This document shows positions 19,639 to 29,497 of a DNA stretch of 62,090 bases, one piece after another. The stretch's first letter is position 1; each line of letters opens with the position of its first letter. The translations under genes and the position numbers were made by a program. Source of the DNA: Providencia sp. (lineage in GTDB: Bacteria > Pseudomonadota > Gammaproteobacteria > Enterobacterales > Enterobacteriaceae); NCBI RefSeq assembly GCF_003533305.1, contig NZ_DOEH01000021.1:229941-292030 (forward strand), in the 5' to 3' direction. The notes below the pieces were generated by a model. It did not search any database. It was not told the origin of the DNA and was given only the letters and a program-made list of their open reading frames with translations.

Positions 19639-20424
19639 TTAATAAGGGGATACATTTAAGAAGAAGCGCTGTAACCAACCCATATTTTGCGATTCATTGA
19701 TATAACCATCGCCGACATATTCAATACGAGCGTCTGCGACTTGCGTCGAGCTCACATTATTATCTGCACCAATTGTGCGTGGATTGACGACACCAGAGAA
19801 GCGGATGGATTCAGTACCTTGATTAATAGCTATCTGTTTTTCACCCACGACATGTAAATTCCCATTGGCTAATAACTGGTCAACGGTAACGGTAATAGTG
19901 CCTTTAAAGGTATTATTTGCATTCGCGCCACCTTTACCGGTGAAATCGCTATTTCCTTTGATATCCAGCTCAGTGTTATTACCGCCGATCCAACCTTGCA
20001 TAAATCCAGGCAGGATAGCCGCCAGAAAGCCTGTTTTCCCACTCCGATTCGCGTTAGCTGATGAGTTTTTACTAGCACTGACATTTTCTTGTAAGTTGAT
20101 AGTCAAAATATCACCGACATTGCGCGGTCGCCTATCTTCAAACAGAGGCTGATAACCATAATAAGCAGGCTGAGCACTTTGAAAAATAGCACCATTTGGC
20201 GAAGGCGCAGTAGGTGCTGTTGGCACCGCTGTCGTTGTCGTATTCACCAACGGACTTGGTTTGATATACGCACAACCGCTCATCGTGAACATCAAAACAG
20301 CCACCAGCCACATTGGCTTAGGCGTACAAAAACGCGAATGTAAAACTGTTGCCTGCGGTTGTGGAACCATGTCGCTTTCAATCATCATGCTACTCTTTTG
20401 CTGCTGTATACGTTTTGTCATCAT
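19639..20424 (-). CDS. flgH: Flagellar L-ring lipoprotein FlgH
   Basis: 261 residues. Outer-membrane lipoprotein forming the L ring. The core is typical ([40 protein letters not shown], and the end [11 protein letters not shown]). A hydrophobic helix precedes the lipobox cysteine at about residue 51 (FTMSGC). The N-terminus before the helix is about 30 residues longer than in E. coli FlgH (232 aa). AAGGA stands just before the first ATGs (20424 and 20421), supporting the long form, but internal ATGs at 20388, 20385 and 20370 would give a shorter leader. Confidence 0.93.
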   Translation of the reverse strand: MMTKRIQQQKSSMMIESDMVPQPQATVLHSRFCTPKPMWLVAVLMFTMSGCAYIKPSPLVNTTTTAVPTAPTAPSPNGAIFQSAQPAYYGYQPLFEDRRPRNVGDILTINLQENVSASKNSSANANRSGKTGFLAAILPGFMQGWIGGNNTELDIKGNSDFTGKGGANANNTFKGTITVTVDQLLANGNLHVVGEKQIAINQGTESIRFSGVVNPRTIGADNNVSSTQVADARIEYVGDGYINESQNMGWLQRFFLNVSPY

Positions 20425-20513
20425 GAAGAGTTCCTTCTCACTGACAATTCACAACGCTAGTCTTACAATACGATGTGAATTGTCGCTCACGCGAGTGTCT
20501 ATCAGGGCATTAA

Positions 20514-21296
20514 TTACAGTTGTGCTAGACGTTGTAACATCTGGTCAGACGCCGATACCGCTTTACTGTTAATTTCATATGCACGCTGAGTTTGAATCAT
20601 ATTAACCAGCTCCTCAGCCACATTGACGTTAGAGGTTTCTAACATGTTCTGATAAAGCAAACCGGCACCATTCGTTCCCGGTGCACTTTCATTTGGTGCG
20701 CCTGAACTGGCCGTTTCCATATAAAGATTTTCACCCATGCTCTCAAGGCCAGCATCATTGATGAAAGTCGTCAGAGTAATTTGTCCAATTTGCTGCGGCT
20801 GATTATCCCCAAAAACAGTGACCGACACAGTACCATCACGAGCAATACTGAGGCTATTCGCATTGTCAGGGATCATAATTGCAGGCACGATTTGAAAACC
20901 ACTAGAGGTGACCAATTGTCCATCTTGGTTTGGCTGCAAAGCACCATCACGCGTATAAGCATCGGTCCCATCTGGCATTTGAACATGCAAAAAGCCTTGG
21001 CCTTTAATCGCGATATCCGTCGTGTTACCTGTTTTATTCAGGTTCCCTTGCTCATGAACACGCATTGTCGCAACCGGACGTACCCCTGTACCCATCTGTA
21101 AACCGGATGGTAACGAGGTTTGATCTGAGCTCATAGCACCCGGCTGGCGAATGTTTTGATACAATAAATCTTCAAACACAGCCCGTTGACGTTTAAAACC
21201 ATTAGTACTGACGTTAGCCAAGTTATTCGAAATGACATCAAGGTTAGTTTGTTGAGCATCAAGCCCAGTTTTCGCAATCCATAGAGAACGGATCAT
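20514..21296 (-). CDS. flgG: Flagellar distal rod protein FlgG
   Basis: 260 residues, the standard length. Rod-forming protein with the family N-terminus ([20 protein letters not shown], then [16 protein letters not shown]) and C-terminus ([20 protein letters not shown]). These ends form the D0 helices of the distal rod. Exported early by the flagellar type III apparatus. Lies 89 bases before flgH. Confidence 0.97.
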   Translation of the reverse strand: MIRSLWIAKTGLDAQQTNLDVISNNLANVSTNGFKRQRAVFEDLLYQNIRQPGAMSSDQTSLPSGLQMGTGVRPVATMRVHEQGNLNKTGNTTDIAIKGQGFLHVQMPDGTDAYTRDGALQPNQDGQLVTSSGFQIVPAIMIPDNANSLSIARDGTVSVTVFGDNQPQQIGQITLTTFINDAGLESMGENLYMETASSGAPNESAPGTNGAGLLYQNMLETSNVNVAEELVNMIQTQRAYEINSKAVSASDQMLQRLAQL

Positions 21297-21315
21297 AATA
21301 ATTCCTTACTGAATA

Positions 21316-22071
21316 TTAGCTGATGGCAAGCAATTGATTTGCCCGTTGTGCGTTTTCATCGGCACTACTGACAACTTTCATTTGCATTTCAAAATGCCTT
21401 GCATTGGCAATCATCGATACCATCGCCTCAGCAGCATTGACGTTACTTCCCTCAATCACACCTGATGTGACAATAGCGCGCTCACTTTGTGGTAAGACGT
21501 TGCCATTGGCCGCTTGTGCCTGAGGCGATAAATGGAATAAACCATCTTCACCACGAATTAAATCTTGAGGCTGCGCTTCGACAACTTTTAAACGCCCAAT
21601 TTGTCCCAACATGGTTGGAGGATCAGTTGCAAGCAGTGCAGTAATGGTGCCATCAGTACCAATGGTAAGATCAGCATTAGGTGGCACGTTAATAGGACCG
21701 CCATCGCCTTGTAAACGACGCTCTCCAATCATCAACTCACCATCCGATGAAATTTGAAGATTACCGTTACGGGTATAAGCTTCTGTACCATCCGCTAATT
21801 CGACTGCAAGAAAATGCTTATCGTTTAGCGCTACATCTGTTTGCCTACCCGTATAGTTAAGCGGCCCTTGACTCATGTCAGCACCTGGAGTTGAAGCAAC
21901 AACGAGTGTCCGCGTTGGTTCGCTATCCCCATTAATTGGCACAGCGCGCATCGCAGAAAGCTGCGCCTTAAAACCTGCCGTTGATACATTGGCAATGTTA
22001 TTAGAGACAATCGCTTGGTTTTCAAGCGCATGACGCGCTCCACCCATAGCAGTATAAATGACGTGATCCAT
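21316..22071 (-). CDS. flgF: Flagellar proximal rod protein FlgF
   Basis: 251 residues. Same fold family as FlgG and FlgE, with ends MDHVIYTAMGGARHALENQA and GSNVNAAEAMVSMIANARHF. Minor rod subunit between FlgC and FlgG. Separated by 19 bases from flgG and 15 from flgE. Confidence 0.96.
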   Translation of the reverse strand: MDHVIYTAMGGARHALENQAIVSNNIANVSTAGFKAQLSAMRAVPINGDSEPTRTLVVASTPGADMSQGPLNYTGRQTDVALNDKHFLAVELADGTEAYTRNGNLQISSDGELMIGERRLQGDGGPINVPPNADLTIGTDGTITALLATDPPTMLGQIGRLKVVEAQPQDLIRGEDGLFHLSPQAQAANGNVLPQSERAIVTSGVIEGSNVNAAEAMVSMIANARHFEMQMKVVSSADENAQRANQLLAIS

Positions 22072-22086
22072 GGACAGCCTCTAGAC

Positions 22087-23307
22087 TTATCGTAAGTTAA
22101 CCAGTGTTTGTAACATCTGATCTTGCGTTTTAATGGTCTGTGCGTTTGATTGATAATTGCGTTGCATCACTATCATGCTGATGAGTTCTTGGCTCATATC
22201 CACGTTAGATGATTCAAGTGCACCACTGGTTAATTTACCAAACTGACCGACACCCGGTACGCCGTCCATTGGGTTACCTGATGCATTAGATGATGCCCAA
22301 ACGTTACCGCCTTGAGAAACCAGTCCATTAGGATTAGCAAATGCAGATAGTGCAATTTGTCCCACAATACGTTTTTGTTGGTTTGAATAGTTAGCGACAA
22401 GCATGCCGTTATCTTCGATTTTGAACGTGGTGTATTCACCCGCTGGATAGCCATCGACGTCGATAGCACTGACAGAAGACTCACTGACTTTTTGTTGACG
22501 GGTTTTACTCAGATCTATCTGTAAAGTGTCATTATTCGCGCCATTAAGACCGGTATAAGCAAAATCAAATCTCGCATTTGCTGAGTCTTTTAATTTACCG
22601 TTACCATCAAACTCCAAATCACCGATTTTTTTAGCTTCTTTATCATTTGCATCTTTTGCATAAGCGGTCCATTTATTGTCAACAGTCTTAACAAAATAAA
22701 CAGAGATCTCATGGGTATTACCTTGGCTGTCATAGGCAGTCATAGTAGTGCTAAAGTTATAGCTCGCGTTATCATCTGGGTTTTTAACATCAAACGGTTT
22801 GTCTTTGACTTTATCGTCTGAATTTAAGTTAATCGTTAATTTCGCTAATTTAGACGCTTGCGCATCCATCATATCCGTTGGAATATTCAAGCCTGCGGGC
22901 ACGCCACCGCTTTGTATAGACACATTCCCTTTTTCATCAACACTTGCTGGATAGCCTGTCACAACCATGCCTTGGTTGTTCACCAAGTTACCGCTTTTAT
23001 CTCGTTGAAATTGACCATCACGGCTATAAAAAATATCGCCATTTTTATCTTGTACACGGAAAAAACCACTGCCTGAAATCGCGACATCTGTTGCTCTATC
23101 AGTACGTGTAATTGGGCCATCTTTGAAGTTTTGTGTTACAGCCGCGACGTTAACACCAAGACCCACACCTGAACCTGCAAACATATCTGCAAATGAGGTA
23201 GTCGCGCCTTTAAAACCATTAGTTGCGGAGTTGGCAATATTGTTACCAATCGAATCAAGTCCCGCTGAAGCCGCATTTAAGCCACTGACTGCTTGTGAAA
23301 AAGACAT
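22087..23307 (-). CDS. flgE: Flagellar hook protein FlgE
   Basis: 406 residues, close to E. coli FlgE (402). Builds the curved universal joint. Conserved N-terminus FSQAVSGLNAASAGLDSIGN followed by NIANSATNGFKGATTSFADM, C-terminus SNVDMSQELISMIVMQRNYQ. The middle D1/D2 domains are rich in Asp and Lys. Export needs the FlgD cap encoded just upstream. Confidence 0.97.
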   Translation of the reverse strand: MSFSQAVSGLNAASAGLDSIGNNIANSATNGFKGATTSFADMFAGSGVGLGVNVAAVTQNFKDGPITRTDRATDVAISGSGFFRVQDKNGDIFYSRDGQFQRDKSGNLVNNQGMVVTGYPASVDEKGNVSIQSGGVPAGLNIPTDMMDAQASKLAKLTINLNSDDKVKDKPFDVKNPDDNASYNFSTTMTAYDSQGNTHEISVYFVKTVDNKWTAYAKDANDKEAKKIGDLEFDGNGKLKDSANARFDFAYTGLNGANNDTLQIDLSKTRQQKVSESSVSAIDVDGYPAGEYTTFKIEDNGMLVANYSNQQKRIVGQIALSAFANPNGLVSQGGNVWASSNASGNPMDGVPGVGQFGKLTSGALESSNVDMSQELISMIVMQRNYQSNAQTIKTQDQMLQTLVNLR

Positions 23308-23390
23308 ATTTTCTCCATAAAAATTAGGGGGCTGCCGATCTTAGTTGCTTATTGTTACAGGGCAAAAAGATTGAAAAACAACCAATTAAA

Positions 23391-24248
23391 TTAAGATGCG
23401 GGATACACTTTAAAGATGCTGCTTAGCGGCACGCTTTGCCCAATACCAACATCTAATAAAGGGGCATCTGATCCCGGCGTAACACCATTGACGCGGGCAT
23501 AGCCCAATTTGGTGACATCAATTTCAGCCCCCGACTTCAATGCTTTCACATCAAAGTAATATTTACCTTTGGTGTCTGAAACTAAATTACCGTTGTTATC
23601 ACGTCCATCCCATGCCATATCGTAAATATCAGGTTTAACTTCGGTGTCATAAGTGATGGTACGGACAACCATTCTATTTTTATCGCGAATGGTAATTTCA
23701 ACGGTGTCTGCTAATTTAGGTAAAAAGAAGCCAAACGGTGATGAAATATAATCCGTTTGTGGTTCTTCAGTTGCCTCTTCGCCATCAATTGCACTTTTAT
23801 CACTTAGTGCAAATATGGATGCGCTATTAGGACTAATACCTTCTTCCGGTAGTGGATTGGAGGGTTTGGAGATTGTGCTTTTCTCGCCATTACTTTCTTT
23901 TTTCAACGGCGCTAAAATAATTTCGTTGCGAGGAATCAAGACCCCTTTGCCAACGAGCTGGGTCGCTTGTAGTGATTGTCCAGAACCAATTTGTTGAGAA
24001 ATACCACTAACGTTGTCACTGAGTTTATTCATGCTCTCAAGAGTGGCAATTTGCGCCAACTGACTCGTTAAATCGGTATTTTCCATTGGTTTGGTTGGAT
24101 CTTGATTTTGCATTTGCGTCACAATCATTTTCAAGAAAGTGTCTCGCATGTCATCACTTTGACTTTTTTTGGGTACATTACTTGCCGCCGCTGCGGGGCC
24201 AGCAGTGCTGTTATCCAAAGAATCGTACATTGTGGCTGCAATCCCCAT
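23391..24248 (-). CDS. flgD: Flagellar hook cap protein FlgD
   Basis: 285 residues. Scaffold for hook polymerisation. N-terminal conserved part LKMIVTQMQNQDPTKPMENT and LTSQLAQIATLESMNKL; C-terminal FLG-Ig/Tudor-like part with AWDGRDNNGNLV. It is about 50 residues longer than E. coli FlgD because of a hydrophilic Ser/Pro/Glu-rich insert at about residues 115-165. The 83-base gap to flgE is the largest within flgB-flgE. Confidence 0.95.
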   Translation of the reverse strand: MGIAATMYDSLDNSTAGPAAAASNVPKKSQSDDMRDTFLKMIVTQMQNQDPTKPMENTDLTSQLAQIATLESMNKLSDNVSGISQQIGSGQSLQATQLVGKGVLIPRNEIILAPLKKESNGEKSTISKPSNPLPEEGISPNSASIFALSDKSAIDGEEATEEPQTDYISSPFGFFLPKLADTVEITIRDKNRMVVRTITYDTEVKPDIYDMAWDGRDNNGNLVSDTKGKYYFDVKALKSGAEIDVTKLGYARVNGVTPGSDAPLLDVGIGQSVPLSSIFKVYPAS

Positions 24249-24260
24249 ACCGTGCCTCCG

Positions 24261-24665
24261 TTATTGACCTAGAGTTAATGTCTTTTGTAACAATGACTTT
24301 GCAGTGTTCATCACTTCTAGGTTGGCTTGGTAGCTACGTGATGCAGAAATGGTATTGATCATCTCGCCAACAGTGTCTACGTTAGGCATTTTCACATAGC
24401 CTTTTTCATCAGCTAGAGGATGACCAGGTTTATATTCCATACGTGGTGGTGATGGGTCTTCAATCAATTGACTCACACGTACGCCGCCAACTTCATTACG
24501 CCCTTGTGGTGACATTTGAAATACCACTTGTTTAGCACGGTATGGCTGACCATCAGGGCCTGCCACACTTTCTGCGTTTGCCATATTGCTCGCACTCACG
24601 TTAAGGCGTTGAGATTGCGCGGTCAGCGCTGACGCAGAAATATCGAAAATACTCAGTAAGGCCAT
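24261..24665 (-). CDS. flgC: Flagellar proximal rod protein FlgC
   Basis: 134 residues, identical in length to the E. coli protein. Rod subunit with N-terminal [20 protein letters not shown] and NMANAES, and the C-terminal helix of rod proteins ([20 protein letters not shown]). Sits six bases after flgB. Confidence 0.97.
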   Translation of the reverse strand: MALLSIFDISASALTAQSQRLNVSASNMANAESVAGPDGQPYRAKQVVFQMSPQGRNEVGGVRVSQLIEDPSPPRMEYKPGHPLADEKGYVKMPNVDTVGEMINTISASRSYQANLEVMNTAKSLLQKTLTLGQ

Positions 24666-24671
24666 GAAAAA

Positions 24672-25085
24672 TTACCCTTGCTGCAAAACAGCCAACATGC
24701 TTTTGATGCGGCTATTGATGAATGTAAGATCAGCCTGATATTTCAGGGTGTTATCGGCAAACTGGCTACGTTCAATATCCATATCGACCGTATTACCGTC
24801 CATTGACGTTTGATAAGGCACGCGATATTTCAGATCTAATTGAGGTGCTTTCATACCATGCCCTTCAATGTGTCCCTTAGATGTCACCGCGAGAGAAACG
24901 CCTTTTCCTTGTACTGCGCCTTTATCCATCGCTTGTTGTAATTGACGATTAAAGTCAATATCACGCGCCTGATAGCCCGGCGTATCGGCATTAGCAATGT
25001 TAGAAGCTAAAACCGTCTGTCTCGCTTCTCTTATTGACAAAGCCTGCTGCTGGAATGCAAACGTGGCATTTAATTTATCAATCAT
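24672..25085 (-). CDS. flgB: Flagellar proximal rod protein FlgB
   Basis: 137 residues from the ATG preceded by GAGGT; a longer in-frame start upstream adds 18 residues with no family similarity. First gene of the flgBCDEFGHIJ(KL) operon, class II in relatives. Motifs: AFQQQALSIREARQTVLASN and ADTPGYQARDIDF near the N-terminus. Confidence 0.96.
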   Translation of the reverse strand: MIDKLNATFAFQQQALSIREARQTVLASNIANADTPGYQARDIDFNRQLQQAMDKGAVQGKGVSLAVTSKGHIEGHGMKAPQLDLKYRVPYQTSMDGNTVDMDIERSQFADNTLKYQADLTFINSRIKSMLAVLQQG

Positions 25086-25353
25086 ATTTACCTCAACGGG
25101 TTTAAAGCCAGCCCTGGATTTATACGCAAAATAGTTCAAGCTGAAAGATAACTAAGTGCACGTCAACGCACAGGCAACTTGAAGAATGACGAGTATTAAA
25201 TGTTAAAATTCGACGCGCCTATATTAGCCGCCTAACAAAAAATCTAATGGCGAGATAAAGGCAAAATTATTGACCTATTTGAGTCATTCATTGTTTTTGA
25301 GGTGGGTAAACTGCAAGCGTGAAAAAGTTTGATTCTTGGGAGACGGCATAGGT

Positions 25354-26022
25354 ATGCTTCGTATTCGTTCACTGATTTGGTTCCCAACTTTTGGTGTGTT
25401 GAGTTTATTTTCTAGCGTGGCACAAAGCGCACTGCCACAGGATATTAACCAATATTTTCGTCAAATTCATGGGGAGAAAAATAGTATTTCTATTGAAATT
25501 AAAACCCCTATTGACCGTTGGCCTAACTGTGAAAAACCCCAAATTAGTCCTGCTGTTGGGGGGCGAAATATGGGAAATGTCTCTTTACCTGTGCAGTGTG
25601 GTAAGAAAAAACAATTTATGCAGCTCACTGTTAATGTGATGGGGCAGTATTATGTAGCGACTCGAAATATCTCACGAGGCGAAATAGTTGAGTTTGTCGA
25701 TATTGGTACTAAGAAAGGGTTATTGCATAAGCTTCCTGCGGGTGCTGCAACAGATAAAATAGCCGTGCGTGGAACCATTGCCCTACGAAATATATCCGCA
25801 GGACAAACATTGACGAATTCAATGCTTAGACGTCCTTGGGCCATTAAATCAGGACAAACAGTATTTGTATTTGCGACTGGTGATAATTTTTCGGTGAAAT
25901 ATGAAGGCCGCGCCATTAATAATGCAGTTACAGGTGGAAATCTACGTGTACGCTTAGTGAATGGACAAGTTGTCAACGGCGAAGCTTTAGAAAATGGCAG
26001 TGTAAAAGTTGCCTTAAAGTAA
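25354..26022 (+). CDS. flgA: P-ring assembly chaperone FlgA
   Basis: 222 residues from the ATG at 25354 with GGGAG upstream; an earlier in-frame TTG is unlikely. Signal peptide about 1-26 (ends AQSA). Periplasmic chaperone that helps FlgI form the P ring. The C-terminal SAF domain has the typical RRPWAIKSGQTVFV and NAVTGGNLRVRLVNGQVV stretch. Divergent from flgB with a 268-base shared regulatory region. Confidence 0.95.
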   Translation: MLRIRSLIWFPTFGVLSLFSSVAQSALPQDINQYFRQIHGEKNSISIEIKTPIDRWPNCEKPQISPAVGGRNMGNVSLPVQCGKKKQFMQLTVNVMGQYYVATRNISRGEIVEFVDIGTKKGLLHKLPAGAATDKIAVRGTIALRNISAGQTLTNSMLRRPWAIKSGQTVFVFATGDNFSVKYEGRAINNAVTGGNLRVRLVNGQVVNGEALENGSVKVALK

Positions 26023-26086
26023 ATGGAATTATTAATTATTTCATAACACTAGATAGCTATGCAATATTTTGTAACACTAGAGACAC

Positions 26087-26113
26087 TAAAGATTCATACA
26101 GGATTGCCGATAA
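26087..26113 (+). promoter_or_regulatory. Sigma-28 (FliA) promoter for flgMN
   Basis: TAAAGATT, 11 bases, GCCGATAA: one mismatch in the -35 block and a perfect -10 block against TAAAGTTT-N11-GCCGATAA. Ends 38 bases before flgM. This is the autoregulated class III promoter known for flgM in Salmonella. Confidence 0.88.
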
Positions 26114-26151
26114 CCTAAATATGAAAAATATCGGGAACAGGAAAACACATT

Positions 26152-26454
26152 ATGGCTATTGAGCAGACATCTGCAATTTCTGCATTGACTCAGGTGACTA
26201 ACCGCGATCCACAAGACGCGACTATCCCGGTGCGCGATAAAAAAGTTTTAATAAATGAAGTAGTTAAAGAAAGTGCATTTGCACCAAGTGAACTACAAAA
26301 AAAATTATTGCAGCCTCAAGCTAGTGATATTGATCTGGCTAAAGTTGAAAGAATTAAGCAAGCGATTCAAGACGGCACCTTAAAAATGGACGCTGGAAAA
26401 GTCGCCGATGGTATTTTACGCGATGCTCACGAATGCATGTTATCAATGAAATAA
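26152..26454 (+). CDS. flgM: Anti-sigma-28 factor FlgM
   Basis: 100 residues, about the usual length. Binds FliA until the hook is complete, then is secreted. The C-terminal FliA-binding half is conserved (AKVERIKQAIQDGTLKMDAG, then VADGILRDA). It has its own sigma-28 promoter at 26087-26113 and is followed ten bases later by flgN. The N-terminal half is polar and likely unfolded, as known for FlgM. Confidence 0.95.
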   Translation: MAIEQTSAISALTQVTNRDPQDATIPVRDKKVLINEVVKESAFAPSELQKKLLQPQASDIDLAKVERIKQAIQDGTLKMDAGKVADGILRDAHECMLSMK

Positions 26455-26464
26455 TATAATTATC

Positions 26465-26905
26465 ATGAATGACGAATTATTAATATTACTAGAGCAACAG
26501 CTCTCACATTTACAGTCACTGCAAATTGTGATGAAAAATGAAGAATTATTATTAGGTTATCATCAAGTTCCGCCTTCGCCTTTTCAAGAGACGACAGAGC
26601 AAAAACGTTTTTTAGTTGCGGCAATTAGCTATGGTGAAAACCATCGTTTACAGCTTGAAGCACAAGCGCAAATTGTCGCACCTTATGAAGACAATCTTGC
26701 GTTAAATGGCATCTGGGAAATGATCAAATCTTTAACGGGTGAATTAAAAGATCTAAATTACCGTAACCATCAAATGCTACAACTGCATATGGAACTTAAT
26801 TCAGAGCGCCTGAATTTTGCAAAAAAACATAATAATCAATCAACTTATGGTGCAGACGGTCTAGAATCTAAACGCCCAGTTTTAGGTAAAAAGATATCAA
26901 TTTAG
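26465..26905 (+). CDS. flgN: Flagellar export chaperone FlgN
   Basis: 146 residues, mainly helical. Chaperone for FlgK and FlgL, the products of the genes at the far end of the flg cluster. Leu-rich helical N-terminus (MNDELLILLEQQLSHLQSLQ) and a central NGIWEMIKSLTGELKDLNYR. Sequence of this family is weakly conserved; length and position directly after flgM support it. Confidence 0.93.
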   Translation: MNDELLILLEQQLSHLQSLQIVMKNEELLLGYHQVPPSPFQETTEQKRFLVAAISYGENHRLQLEAQAQIVAPYEDNLALNGIWEMIKSLTGELKDLNYRNHQMLQLHMELNSERLNFAKKHNNQSTYGADGLESKRPVLGKKISI

Positions 26906-26987
26906 GCGATTAAAGGCTTTATCTTCCATTATGATTAAAGATGGGAATTTTCGAATAACACGCCGAAAAACATGGGCTTATTCATAA

Positions 26988-27302
26988 TTATTGATTTAGA
27001 TAATCAGTGTTTAAATTAAAAAGTATTAGCACTGCACTATTTGCTTTAATTTCGCCTCGCACCCATTTTGATACGTTTTCTTTCATCATATTCAATATCA
27101 AGGAAAAATGATTGTGAGATATTATTTTGCTCACAAATTCGCTTGATATCTTTACCTGACATCAGTTTAGACTCACCAAATTTTGTCATTCCTTTGCTTT
27201 TATTCTAGCGTCTATGCGCCGAGCCACTACGTCATCGGTAATACCAACCGCTTACATCTCTTGAGAAAATTGAAATAGTTCATTCAGTTTATTCTTCATC
27301 AT
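26988..27302 (-). pseudogene. Decayed XRE/HTH antitoxin-like gene
   Basis: Starting from ATGs at 27302/27299 the minus strand reads MKNKLNELFQFSQEM, stop, then AVGITDDVVARRIDARIKAK, stop. A second frame continues with SGKDIKRICEQNNISQSFF, and a third with VSKWVRGEIKANSAVLILFN to a stop at 26988. Put together this is the layout of short HTH antitoxins (N-terminal helix, an IxDD...DA segment, helix-turn-helix with ISQ..., and a W-RGE-K end). At least two stops and two frame changes show that it is dead. No toxin partner was seen beside it. It occupies the place next to flhA where flhE lies in E. coli. Confidence 0.55.
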
Positions 27303-27334
27303 TAATCCTAATCAAAATATTGCTTAAATAATTC

Positions 27335-27378
27335 GAATCACAGGTAGGCAACAAATGAAGCCAACACCCCTGTGATTC
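27335..27378 (-). terminator. Terminator-like hairpin after flhA
   Basis: GAATCACAGG (27335-27344) and CCTGTGATTC (27369-27378) are perfect 10-base arms, 23 bases after the flhA stop. On the minus strand it is followed by GAATTATTTAAGC, a weak T-tract. Confidence 0.55.
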
Positions 27379-27400
27379 AAAGTATGACAGAAAGAAAAAA

Positions 27401-29497
27401 CTAAGCGCCGCTAATCATCGACGTCATCCTAATCTTCCGATGATCGCTCAACTCAAGATTAGACATCACGACCAACTGCGGCAAGCTACGACGTAAGAAA
27501 CGAGACAAAATCAGACGTAACCCGTGATTAACCAACAATACGGTTGGTGCGCCCATTGCCTCTTGGTGGCCTATCGCCTCTTCTGCTTGAGCTTGAATAA
27601 ACTGTGCTAAATTAGGTTCTAAACCACCGCCATTTTTCGCCGCTTGCAGTAAAATTTGTTCTAAATTTGCATCTAAACCAATGACTTGAATTTCTTCTGC
27701 ATTACCAAACCACTGTTGAGTGATAGCACGCCCTAATGCAATTCTGATTTGCGATGTCAGGTAATCAGTATCTTTTTGCTCGCCGTTTTCACCTGCCATT
27801 TCAGCTAACGTTTCAATAATAGTGCGCATATCACGAATAACCACATCTTCCATCAACAAGTTTTGCAAAACTCGATGTAAAATCGTTAAAGAAATCGTAT
27901 CTGGGATCAAATCATCAGCCAGTTTCGGCATCTCTTTTTTCACACGGTCATACAGCATTTGCGCTTCTTGACGACCAAAAAGCGAACTGGAATTTTGTAA
28001 TAAAATTTGATTAAAATGCGTCGCTACTGCGGTACTGGCTGAAACAACCGTATAACCTTGAATTTGTGCTTGCTCACGCAGATCATCATCAATCCAAACC
28101 GCCGGTAGACCAAAGGCTGGCTCTTTCGTAATATCGCCTTCTAATGAACCCGCCGCATTGCCTGGGTCGATAGCTAGACTACGTCCCGGCTGTGCTTCGC
28201 CACGCCCAACTTCAGCACCTTTAATTAAAATGCGGTATTCACAAGGAGATAGCTCTAAGTTGTCGCAAATATGCACCACCGGCGGTAAATAGCCGATCTC
28301 TTGTGCAAATTTTTTACGTAATCCACGTAAACGCCCTAATAGCTCCCCCTGTTGCTCGTTATCAACCAACGGAATTAAGCGGTATCCCACTTCCATGGCC
28401 AATAAATCTTCCAGCTGCACATCATCCCACGTCGCTTCAACCACTTTATTTGCTTCATTAAAATGTTGCGCTTGGCTACTATCCGCTTTCCCTTCCGGAT
28501 TTTTTGATTTACGAATCAGATACCAACCTAATCCAGCTAAAGCCGCGGTAAACAATAAAAATACAAAATTCGGCATGCCTGGAATAAGACCAATCAGCCC
28601 CAACACTCCAGCACTTAACCACATAACCCGTGGGTTATTGAACAGTTGGTTAACCATCTGTTCGCCCACATCTTCATCGGTCGCTACACGGGTAACAATT
28701 ACCCCTGCGGCAGTTGAAATAATCAATGCAGGAATTTGAGCCACCAAACCATCACCAATAGTGAGCAATGTATAGGCACTCGTTGCATCCCCCAGTGACA
28801 TATTGTGTTGCCCAACCCCGATGATAAGACCACCAATCACGTTAATTACCATGATCATGATCCCAGCGACGGCATCCCCTCGGACGAACTTACTTGCACC
28901 ATCCATCGAGCCATAAAAATCAGCTTCTTGAGTCACTTCAGAACGGCGTTTTTTGGCTTCATCATCACTAATAATACCGGCGTTTAAATCGGCATCGATA
29001 GCCATCTGCTTACCGGGCATACCATCAAGGACAAAACGTGCGCCCACTTCGGCAATACGTCCAGCACCTTTAGTAATAACCATAAAGTTGATTAAAACTA
29101 AGATGATAAATACAACAATACCAATCGCAAAATTACCGCCAACCAAGAAGTGGCCAAATGCTTCAACCACTTTACCTGCTGCATCAGGGCCAGTATGACC
29201 ATCCAATAAGATAATACGTGTCGAGGCGATATTGAGTGATAAACGCAATAACGTAGCAAATAGTAAAATAGTCGGAAAAGCGGCAAAATCAAGCGTGCGC
29301 TTAGTGAACATGGCCACTAATAGCACCATGATCGACAACGCGATATTAAAAGTAAATAATAAATCCAATAAAAAAGCCGGCAACGGTAAAACCATCATCG
29401 ACAAGATAAGTAAGATAAGAATTGGCCCGGCAAGTATTTGCCACTGCGTTCCTTGTAGATTTTTCGGCAATTTTAAAAGAGCAGCCAAATTAGCCAT
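27401..29497 (-). CDS. flhA: Flagellar export gate protein FlhA
   Basis: 698 residues from the ATG that overlaps the end of flhB (MANLAALLKLPKNLQGTQWQ); E. coli FlhA has 692. Eight membrane helices fill the first ~330 residues, including the FHIPEP-family signature region (ITKGAGRIAEVGARFVLDGM, then PGKQMAIDADLNAG). The C-terminal cytoplasmic domain docks FliJ, chaperones and substrates and ends QLVVMSNLELSDHRKIRMTS. An upstream in-frame extension lies inside flhB and is rejected. No flhE follows. Confidence 0.97.
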   Translation of the reverse strand: MANLAALLKLPKNLQGTQWQILAGPILILLILSMMVLPLPAFLLDLLFTFNIALSIMVLLVAMFTKRTLDFAAFPTILLFATLLRLSLNIASTRIILLDGHTGPDAAGKVVEAFGHFLVGGNFAIGIVVFIILVLINFMVITKGAGRIAEVGARFVLDGMPGKQMAIDADLNAGIISDDEAKKRRSEVTQEADFYGSMDGASKFVRGDAVAGIMIMVINVIGGLIIGVGQHNMSLGDATSAYTLLTIGDGLVAQIPALIISTAAGVIVTRVATDEDVGEQMVNQLFNNPRVMWLSAGVLGLIGLIPGMPNFVFLLFTAALAGLGWYLIRKSKNPEGKADSSQAQHFNEANKVVEATWDDVQLEDLLAMEVGYRLIPLVDNEQQGELLGRLRGLRKKFAQEIGYLPPVVHICDNLELSPCEYRILIKGAEVGRGEAQPGRSLAIDPGNAAGSLEGDITKEPAFGLPAVWIDDDLREQAQIQGYTVVSASTAVATHFNQILLQNSSSLFGRQEAQMLYDRVKKEMPKLADDLIPDTISLTILHRVLQNLLMEDVVIRDMRTIIETLAEMAGENGEQKDTDYLTSQIRIALGRAITQQWFGNAEEIQVIGLDANLEQILLQAAKNGGGLEPNLAQFIQAQAEEAIGHQEAMGAPTVLLVNHGLRLILSRFLRRSLPQLVVMSNLELSDHRKIRMTSMISGA

